Assembly: GCF_036588685.1 (NCBI RefSeq)
Contig: NC_086384.1
Coordinates: 9,376,195-9,440,194 of the forward strand
Direction of reading: 5' to 3'
DNA: 64,000 nt
Source: Mytilus trossulus
Taxonomy: Eukaryota > Mollusca > Bivalvia > Mytilida > Mytilidae
Shown: positions 45,093 to 55,400 of the stretch, in pieces
How positions within the stretch are numbered: the first letter of the stretch is position 1
Layout: every line of letters starts with the position of its first letter
Program-made: the position numbers and the translations under genes
The notes under the pieces: model-generated
What the model saw: the letters and a program-made list of their open reading frames with translations, nothing else
The model's database searches: none
Told to the model about the DNA's origin: nothing

Positions 45093-45480
45093 AATAATTT
45101 ATTAGAGTCTCACCTCTTTAAAACATTTGATATAAAACACAATATAATATTAACCATTAATAAAACAGCCACTCTAAAAAGAGTTATGAGAGACTGTAAA
45201 ACACAAATTAAAATACATTTATATTACATCTATAACATTTATCAATATATCTTAGCATAAAACACCATACTATTAAAAACAATTATACAAAGGAAAACAA
45301 ACATTATATACACTCCTTACGAGTATAAAATACACTTTCTCTTAAAAAAAAGGATTTGCCAAATCGGTCGGCAGACTTAGTTTGTAAGAAGAGGAAACCT
45401 TGACCTGTGTTCCAAATAGCATACTAAAGTACATAAGGTAATCATAACTATATTTTTTATCTGACGTTTTTATAGAAAAA

Positions 45481-45887
45481 AACAAACCCTCTTCTCGAGA
45501 ATAGATAAACTTTCATATTCAGGCTTACAAAGGGATAAGTGTGTCTGCAATAGAAACCCGACTACCAGACACGCTCAGCATATAAAGATACAGATATAAT
45601 ATTTCGTAACTCTCTCTCTCTCTTTTGAGTGCAGGGCTGATCCAGCATATCATGACTGGGATAGAAGTTATTACCTTCAGCAAAGGAGTAATTAAAGGAG
45701 TATTTTTGTATTCAAAATAGATGCTTAATTGTTTTTTCGCTATTGGAATTTTCTAAAATGTTTCTTTTTTAATATCTTGAAACAGTGTGTACACTGTAAG
45801 CAATTTTTTTTACGTTCATGCTATTTGAATAATAATCAATTTTTATTGCTACGAATACCAATGGAATTTGTTTGCGGGATGTAGAAG
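45481..45887 (+). repeat. duplicated segment, copy 2
   Basis: Same as 42268-42790 without the central extra piece. It has a short CT microsatellite at about 45611-45623. The similarity stops sharply after TTTGCGGGAT, where the next element begins. Confidence 0.8.
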
Positions 45888-46415
45888 CAGGGGTTTCTAG
45901 AAACCCCGCGTGTCACACCCAATGGTCAAATCCATTGTTATTCGTAACAATAGATCTATTCAATTTACACGTGTTTCAAGAATAGAAAATATGAAGTATA
46001 ACAATAGAACTGGGGTGTAATTTTCAAATCAATGTTCACATGTTACGTATAACAGACCGTAACACGTGTAAAGATTCATAGTTTTCTTATAATGCAGTTC
46101 AATTCAAATTCAAAGTTCAGTTGAAAATATTCATTTTTTGGCAAAATTTAAAAAAAAGTTACAAATTTGATTGACATGCAATCTTCTCTTAAATGAAGCT
46201 TAAATCAAGTTGTATCGATGTGACATATGAACATAAATGAAAAATGCACGAATCTATTCATAATCAGGCTCTGATTTGTGGTGATTTAGCGGAATTTTGA
46301 AAGATTTTACCACGCTTAACAACCACAAAATAGAGTGTTCGTTATTATGTCAACCACTCATATTTTCCCACTCAGAATAATTTTTGAGAAGTATTCACTT
46401 ACTGCTTCTACTTGG
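45888..46415. mobile_element. possible 528-bp element with short inverted ends
   Basis: Starts GTAGAAGCAG and ends CTGCTTCTAC, a 10-bp inverted repeat, exactly where the duplicated segment 42268/45481 loses similarity. Inside the left end is the palindrome GGGGTTTCTAGAAACCCC. No target duplication was found and no coding frame is present. Confidence 0.35.
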
Positions 46416-47330
46416 CCAATTAAAGATAAAATCAGGAACCCTCATATATCACATGTATATGGCACTCTACCTGGTTCTTACAAAGAGCTGTATTTAAATT
46501 GACTAATCTTACACTTTTGTTTAGTTTTCTCAATATGAAATCACCAATGTTGGAAAAATAGTTATCAAAAGTACCAGGATTATACAGGACAACACATTTT
46601 TTTCAAGTAAATCCATGGAATAATCTCGCCATTATGCATTATGCATCAAATATAAAAATGTTGCACAATTGTTTGGTTATATACCAAATTATAAAACTAC
46701 TATATTTTGCAAAAATAAGAAGTGATGTCTTGTTTGTATTGTTGATTATAAAATAACACAAAGATATAAAATATCATAAATCAAAGACGATTCTCTGAAT
46801 GACTGCTGTACTTCAATAATTTTGTGATTTAACTTTTTTATGACACATTTGTCATATTCAAAATTAAAAAAAAAATCATTGTATCACAAATATTGCGTAA
46901 TTTAGTGATACTATTTACATCGCTTACATGAATATCTAAAAAATTAATAAATATACACTAACCAGTTAAATACATGTATAGTATACAAAAAGTGTGTCAG
47001 TTAAATAATACTACACCATTTAAAACTTGATATCAGAGATTTACGTATTATTATATTTTATAATTATATTTTAGTTTCCTGTCTGGCTACGCCTAAAATC
47101 GTCATGCCTTCGTTGCAAATTTTATTGATCTTTTGGTTATACACTTTTAAAGCCCAGATATATTTGGCTTGATACATACAGTTAAACCCATAAACATATA
47201 TTCTTACACACATGTAATCTACATGTATGTTAAATAAATGTTTTTATTCAGAAAATGAAATTAGTTTTTTACGATTACCTATCTTCTCGTTTTGTTTCTG
47301 TTTGTAGACTTCAGGACCAAAATTATAACT
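46416..47330. other. non-coding, nothing recognised
   Basis: AT-rich; no supported exon. Confidence 0.4.
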
Positions 47331-47384
47331 GTCTGACGTACATTTTCAGACCTTGACAAAACAGGATTATTAAACAGGTAGAAA

Positions 47385-47830
47385 CCAGTTACTCAAATCA
47401 TTATTATATTGATGATACGAGTTTATTACTCTTTAGAGATTACAATAATATTCTTAAAATAGCATGTATACCTTTAGTGTACGAAAATAATGGAGGTTGT
47501 TGGAACTAGAAATTTTCAAAGGTTATCCCAAAGAGAAGTGATTTAAATTTAAATCGGTAAAATTAAATGTTGATCTACCTGATCTAACTTTATATAATGT
47601 GCCTGTTTCTCTTAGCATGCTAAGAAAGTCCATTGATTTTGTTTTTAAAATACCTCTATACTGTTTCGTGTCCTTATTATACAAAAACACATGGAAACAT
47701 CACTGTATTTACTTTCATCAGAAACGCTCAAAGCCCAATATTTGAAAGTCGAGGATTTATAAGTACCCTTGAATACTACTTGTGTATACATGTAGTAGAA
47801 GGTCATTTATTAGCCACAAAATAATAAAAA
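47385..47830 (+). pseudogene. possible reverse-transcriptase fragment, badly decayed
   Basis: HYYIDDTSLLLFRDYNN at about 47398-47450 has a YIDD box like the RT fragment at 27.2 kb. Later pieces (VDLPDLTLYNVPVSL, RKSIDFVFKIPLYC) are protein-like but in shifted frames. The evidence is thin. Confidence 0.3.
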
Positions 47831-49379
47831 TGCTAATACAATTACACTATCAAACAAGTGATAACAATGAAGCTTTCAAAAAGCAATAATATTACCTTAA
47901 TCACTTTCTCCAAACGCTGATTAACCTCTATGGCAAAAATGTGAAAAATCCCAGTTTCCACATGGAAAAATGTGGGTCTATACCACAATTATTTTGCGTA
48001 TATTAAATAATAAGTCTTAATTCCTTCATTGATATATTATTGACTACTAGGTGGCGTTGTACTTCTATAACTATAGGTTTGTTATTGTTGATTACCGCTC
48101 TATTAATCTGGGAATTCTCAAGGACTAACTAAATATAACTTATAATAAATTTGAAAATATAAAAAATAGATATTTAATGTACGGGTTGTGGTGATAAGTT
48201 GGCACAAAATCGTAATCAGATTAGCAGGTGAACGATTTAAGATGCAAGCTCTTTCTCTCTGAATTATTCATATATAAAAGAAGTTTAATGTAAAGTAATT
48301 TGTCTTTTTATTAAAAGTATTGAAGCAACTCATAGTCACTTAAAATTGTAAAAAAAGTTTTTTGTTTGTTAATATGGTTTTATTATAACTATTATTCTAT
48401 CAAATAAGAAAGCATTATACAAAGCAACAAAAACTTGTCATTGTGTAAAATTTGAGAATCGTTGTCTGGTGCATTTTACTAGTAGAAATTCCATTTTCCT
48501 TTAAATTTGAACAATATAAGGGCTACAAATAAAGATATATTTATTCAAAGAGGAGAGTTAATGGTTTAATCATGTACTTGTATTACAATGACTTTAACGC
48601 TTAATTTAGTGGCCCATTAATTTTTGAGATATTCATCTATATATACAATAATCAGACGTTCATATACCTTAATAAGACTTCAAGACAAACTCCAGTGTAT
48701 ACGTAACTTATTTTTGTTTCTAATAATTCAAGGTCAATCATTTATGTTTCATACAATGTGCAAACTTGAATACAATCAAATATAATTTGTATAGTTTAAA
48801 TGTCTTGACATAAACATTATACTTTTGTGAATGATTTAGATATCGTCTAGTTTTATGAATAACGGTTTAACAATTTTTGAAAAAAATAACATTTATAAAA
48901 ATAATCAAAGAATAAAAAAAATACAGGAAAGCATGAAAAGCATTAATCATGTTATAAATGACAGGTAACAAAATATGCAAAGTCGATAGATAATTGAACC
49001 GTATAAAAATCGTTTTGAACAAACAGTCATAAACAAGGAAATTAAACTCCGCTTTCGCATAATTTAACTACATTTCTTCTAGAAATCCTTGCTTGTAAAA
49101 TGTGTGTCGTAACAACAGTTTGAACCTTAGTTAAGCGTCTTTTATAAATAAGTAAAGGAGCAAGACGACAGCTAGGTTATTCATAACATTCGAAAAACAA
49201 GATAACGCTTATTTTTTTTAATCCAGTTTTAATGAGCTTATTATTTCAACTGTGAATCCGGAAATGTAAACAAATCGCTTTAGAAAATTATTGAAGGCTT
49301 CGAAAGCCGTACAAATACATGTAGCGTTAGATACCTAAAACATGTGTAAAATTTTTAATAACATTTTTATCTTTTTCAG
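47831..49379. other. non-coding upstream of locus C
   Basis: The promoter and any untranslated first exon of locus C should lie here or further left. I could not identify a convincing TATA box or initiator among many AT-rich candidates. Confidence 0.35.
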
Positions 49380-49424
49380 TTAATATTATGGACTCTAAAG
49401 TATTTGTTGTTTTCGTCATTAACG
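49380..49424 (+). CDS. locus C exon 1: start codon and signal peptide core
   Basis: ATG at 49388 opens MDSKVFVVFVIN and a split codon; donor G|GTAAGC at 49425. Joined to 52669 the split codon becomes Ala, giving the signal peptide MDSKVFVVFVINAFCAIA. Just upstream an acceptor-like CTTTTTCAG (ending 49379) suggests that an untranslated exon lies further left and that this exon starts at 49380. Confidence 0.7.
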
Positions 49425-52400
49425 GTAAGCGACATTTGTTATAAAAATATGAATTACAATAATTATAAAATAAACACAACTTTAAAAAACCCTTATTGTG
49501 TATAACATCAAGACTACAATACTGCACATGAAAAGAAGCAAGCACAATAGAAGAATACACCACAGAAATTAATTAAAACATCGGTGTAAAAAAACACGCA
49601 CCAAAAAACCTAACACAAAACCATACGAAGTTGTTAACCGATGATCAAAATTGGAAGACCAATTTGGAAATTTTCAGACAGGAGTAAAACACTGAGTCGT
49701 AAGAACTTAAATTGAAGAAAAATTCTGATTGTACTTTGACACGGTTAATGTCAATTGTCGAAAAATACAAGAACAAGAAAAATTTTGAAAGATTTGATAT
49801 GGTATGCCCATAACTGAAACTGAGTTAGCAGAAAAGGTAAAACAGAATTCTGACAGCCAAGGAATGAATACACAAACCAACCAGAGTATTAAAAAACTGG
49901 GAAATAAAATGAAAAGAAACTGTTCATTTCTGCTTCATTACTAACACAAGGGCCTAGCCATACATCTTCTAAACTTGGAAATAGTCGCACATCTACAAAA
50001 AACAGGGCCTAACTACAATTCTTTTATCCTTGGACCTAGCCACATACACATATGTATACGGGACGGAAAGTTGGTGTTGAATTTTCCAAATGGTTGCAGT
50101 GGGAAATTATAGGTGCAAGGACGTTACACATCTAGAATGTTGTAAATAACTGGATGTTATGAGAAACACCAAGTTTAACGGCACGCATTGTAAGGACATG
50201 GGAAGGACAATTTTACCAAAGTTCTTTTTTATTGTTACTTGTTGGATATTCTTTCATTCAATTTAAAAAAGAATAGATTTCTTTTCAAATTGTTAATTTC
50301 TTTTCAAAATTTACTTTGAGCATACAATGCGAAAATACAATGTACTTGGTCCAATATCTTATTCCAATGTAGACGTTCTAGAATTTTATAATTTACAAAA
50401 CTTTAACCAGTTTTAAAACTAAGTCATGACATCGTTTCATTAAGTCAAAAGTCAGTTCGAAAAAACATATATTGTTATAATGTCTGAAGTAAAAGAGGGA
50501 CGAAAGATACCAAAGGGACAGTCAAACTCGCAAATCTAAAATAAACCGACAACGCCATGGCTAAAAATGAAAAAGACAAACAGAAAAACAATAGTACACA
50601 TGACACAACATAGAAAACTAAAGAATAAACAACACGAACCCCACCAAAACTAAGGGTGATCTCAGGTGCTCCGGAGAGGGTAGGCAGATCCTATAGTAAA
50701 TAATCATATCGAAAAGCAGTATACTTCTGTTGCCTTTAAATGAAATCCAAAGGGAAATTTTATAAACTGGAAGTAATTTGTGTCTGTTGTTTCACTCATA
50801 TGTATGTAGAATAAACTCATCATAGATACCAGGATTGAAATTAGTAAAGTGTTTGCGCCAGACGCGCGTTTTGTCTACAAAAGACTCATCAGTGACGCTC
50901 GAGTCAAATAAAATCAAAAAGCCAAATTAAGTACGAATTTGAATGGCATTAAAGACCAAACATTCCTATATGTAAATGTTTTGCCAGATACAGTTAAGGT
51001 AATAGATATTCAAATCGATATACTAGTACATGTATATATATATATTTATATATATCTTGATCTGTTTATGATTTTATGATATATACACTTTTTAGAAATG
51101 AACTTAAGATAGACGGAAAGAACAATTTACTGCGTACTCGTAAAAACCATTCATCCGTGAACGACAGTGCATAAATTCGGTTTCCTGAATGCTGATAAGG
51201 AACAACAACATATATACTCACGAAACTATCACGACCCACACTATATCATTCGTTTTAATTCTCATTTACGTATATGCAACATCATTGTCCTAATCAAATT
51301 TGCTGTTCAAATATTGCATTTAGTACGTCGTGTTTAATGTTACTAAATGGGGTATGCACGGAAAACCTTGTTCTCTAGTTTTTGTATTATGTTATTATAT
51401 TGTTGCATATGACGACTGCATTTGAAGTTTACGTTGCGGCGTTAGACATGTCTCGCAAATGAGCATGCGTAATCATTTTTTATTGAATCAACTTTGTCAC
51501 TACATACTGATCTGCTCCTAGGTGGGCATCAGCAAATCCCGTCTGCCTGTGCTGTTTGTGTATGGACATTAAAAGGAATTTATGTAAAGCATGTTCATGT
51601 TTTCCTGTCTGCAACTTTCGTATTGCCTGACCAAGATTTTCCTTTACTCATTCCTACCAAATTGAATATGCATTGTAATGCTTCATTTCTTACTGATTTT
51701 AATGTGGGTGTGTTCCGGACCATATTTGTATTTGGGACCATATTTGTATTTTGATCATACAAAATCATATGGTTGCACAAGAAGCAATCTGACGACAAGT
51801 CAACAGAATAAAGAGTCTAATAACGGACACTAAAAAGGTACAGAAACATATGCCACTTGTTGCATTTAGGGTTTGGAGAACGAGCGGATAAGGCTAGTTA
51901 ATCACTTGCAAAAAGAGTAATTGCAAAGGATCGTGCACAACCGAAGCGTACAAATGCAAAAAAAGCGCTGGCACCATATGGAAGTAAATGCTACCCTAAG
52001 CATACATGCAAGAATACAAAAAGAGACGAAAACTAGCTGTGGCATCAATATTGAATATGGATGTTGCCTTTGATGTATACAATTTATTCATTTTCATGTT
52101 ACACTAAAATGATTTTAGACAAAGTTTATTGTTTAATTGAAACGTTTTCAAGACTTAATTTTCAATTTACCTATGTAGTTAAAATACTCATATTGTACGG
52201 CCCGTAAATAACCAAAAGACTATATACTCATATGATCCGACCACACGCGTATGGTCGGATCATATGGGTATACACAAATGGTCATGATCATACTCGAATG
52301 GTTCAAATACTCATATGTTACGGAACAAGTATGAAATAAGATAGAAAGTTATACAACAACTGCAGATACAATGATGCACGCAGAGGACAAAATGATGAAC

Positions 52401-55400
52401 AAGTCTTCTTGATCTGATTTAATCATTAGAATTCTGTTGAACAGTAAAATATATGCAAATGTAGCAACAGAAAATCAGAACATCGCTTTTATAAATATGT
52501 TCTAGTACTGAATACAAGATCAATGATTTTGTATCATTTAAGTTTAAAATAACTTTGAGGTCTGAATCCAACAGAGGTAAAAAATGAGAAAAAAAAAATG
52601 AAACACTCGTTGATTCATGAGATCCCGGTTGTACATGCAGATGAATAATTGTTTATTCTCAATTACAGCGTTTTGTGCCATTGCAGAAAATCGTGGGACA
52701 ATCCAATACGCAAATATTTATGACACTGTTGTATTAAAATGTAAAGTAACAAAAGGGGCAGAAGATTTAAGATGGCGCCGAAATAACTTTATATTGACGG
52801 ATGGACAGAAGATAAACAAAAACATTCCTTGGTTTAGAAATTCAAAGATAGACATTGAAACAGACAAAAGCCAATACAACCTTCTTATTGCAAATGTTAC
52901 GACAGCTGATTTTGGACTTTATCTATGCGAAATGCAAATAAGTAAAGAAATGTCAAGGCACAAAGTAACACTTGAATATAAAGGTAACTTATGATCGATT
53001 TAGGTTTGTGATTTTATTAATACGTTTATGGTTAATTAATGTTAAAAAATTAGTAAGGCTTAAGCAAACTTGACTTTATCTTTAATCGCTAACTTACCAA
53101 CCACGAAAATATTTTTGATTACAATTTTCCAATCTACAACTATATTTTGATCTCATCAAACATATTTTGACACCATGAATATCGAAGATAAAAATGTCAC
53201 TTTTCAGAAATCTCTTGATAAATTGTGCATAAAAAATACAAAACTGTATTTAACAATTCTAATGATTTCTTTTTTTTTTCATGACGATATGTATGGTTTT
53301 TGTCGAGCCTTCGACTTTTGTCGAAAAAGCGAGACAAAGCTATCCTACGTTATGTCGTCGGCGTCGTCGGCAGCGTCCACAAAGATTCATTCTGTGGTTC
53401 AAATTTTTGAAATTTTAATAAACTTCTTAAAATTCCATGGATTTCTATCAAACTTTGACAGAATCTTGTTTATGATCATAAGATAGTATCCAAAAGGAAA
53501 TATTATTAACATTTTGTTCTTGTTTTTCAATTATTAACTTATAAGTCGACCTAGCTTATCTTCCAGTTAACATTACAAACAGTCTGCATTTAAAGTTTTT
53601 AAAACATTTAGTAGATCAATAAACTATCCTCAATTTTTACCAAAGAAGCTTGGTAGTGATGAAAACTGTTTATGTTTATAGACAAAATTTTGATAGATGT
53701 TTGAGAAGCTCCGAAATGTTATTATGAAAGTGAAGACGGATATGTACAACAACCCTATGCGACTCAGTGGAACGTATCAAGTTAATCTAAGTTGTTTATA
53801 TATACTACCATGAACCCTTTTCAGACTTGCAAAATAAAGTCCCGAAAAAGTCACGAAAAGCATATATAATGCATGTTAATTCAAATACACTGTTCCATAG
53901 CTTTTTGTGTACTCCGAAATGTCAATCACTGCATAAAAATACAACACTCTGTATATGTACGTTTACTGCATTTCGTATTATTGTTTTTTCTTCTTATCTT
54001 TCAAAAGTTATGCTATTGACCGTTTTAGATTTGCTTGTTGTACATGTAAATTCATATTGAGTAGATTCGTTGCTAAATCTACATGTTCATAATTTACTTT
54101 TGTTTTAAAGCTAAATTCGTTTTACTGATATAGATTAGAAATATATATGCTTAATTTTATAAACTTTATTATATGTAACACTCTGTATACTAATGTTACC
54201 TGCATTTCATTATATTTGTTGTTTTGTTATTTTTAGAAAACTGGTTGCTAATGACCGTTTTAGTTTATTTTAGTTTTGTATTGCCGTATACTTATATGAA
54301 TCTTAAAGTTAAGTAGGTTCGGCGTTTGATCAACCTGTTTATGAATTACCTTTGTGTCTTTACTAAATATGTTACTGGTATAGAAATACAATACTTCTGC
54401 TTAACTATTTATTTGTATTGTTTTATAATAATTTGTAAAAACAAAAACAGTACGAAATGGTGTATCAATAGTACGAAGAATAAAAAACAACGTTACTCTT
54501 TACAGATTTTATTTTTGAGGATGAATTTCCCGTTTCATTATTATCTTTTTTATATTCATTTAGCGATGAATTCATTTGAAGATTTTCGGTGACAAGGTGA
54601 TTACGGTGATAATGATCGAAGCTAATAAAACCCATTGTAAGTTCCCTTCTTGTTTAGTGAGACACAAATGATTTCTTGCGCGCTCTGATATACGTTGTCC
54701 CATGTAGGGGTGCCATATGCAACACATACAAGAGGATCTAAAGCAAGTTTGTGTGGATTTTTTTTTATATTGAAATTCAAATTATTGCAATATTCAATAA
54801 TATAACTGTTTGAATTAAAAATTTGTTATATTTTATGTAGAAACAACGTCACCGTCTGATTTATCAATAACTACAAGCGTCCAGACAACTTTTCCAGGCA
54901 CTGACATAATGAGTGAGGATACAGGTATTTTTTGTTCGTTTATTTTTCTCGGACGGTTTATAATTACAACATAACTATTTTGCTGTTTATTTTTTCTCTC
55001 ACTAACGTAAAACGATTGTTTCAAGCTTATATTACATAAGAATTTGTACAAGTGAGACAATCTTGAATTATATCAGAACATAGTATGCTCACGGTAACTT
55101 AAACCAACCTTAAAGTTATTTGTGATAGGGAAATAATGCGTTCTTGCATTGAAATATATTTTAATATTTGATATAAAACGTACCCATACCCAAATATTAA
55201 TACCATTGCAGAAAAAATGTTTTTATGATATTTGACGTTTAGCAATATTAATTCATATAAATTTATCATTTCAAATGTTTTTTATTTAGACACAACATCA
55301 ACGGTTGTAATGGTAGTTACCCAAAACATCCAGACAACTATTCCTGACACAGAAATAATAAGTGAGGATAATATAAATAATCTTCTTCTTCTTTTTGTTT

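Noticed and set aside
51494..51798. Overlapping plus and minus frames (86 and 67 codons)
   Set aside because: The minus frame looks slightly protein-like (SVRNEALQCIFNLVGMSKGK) and may be a transposon remnant, but I could not name a family or find boundaries.
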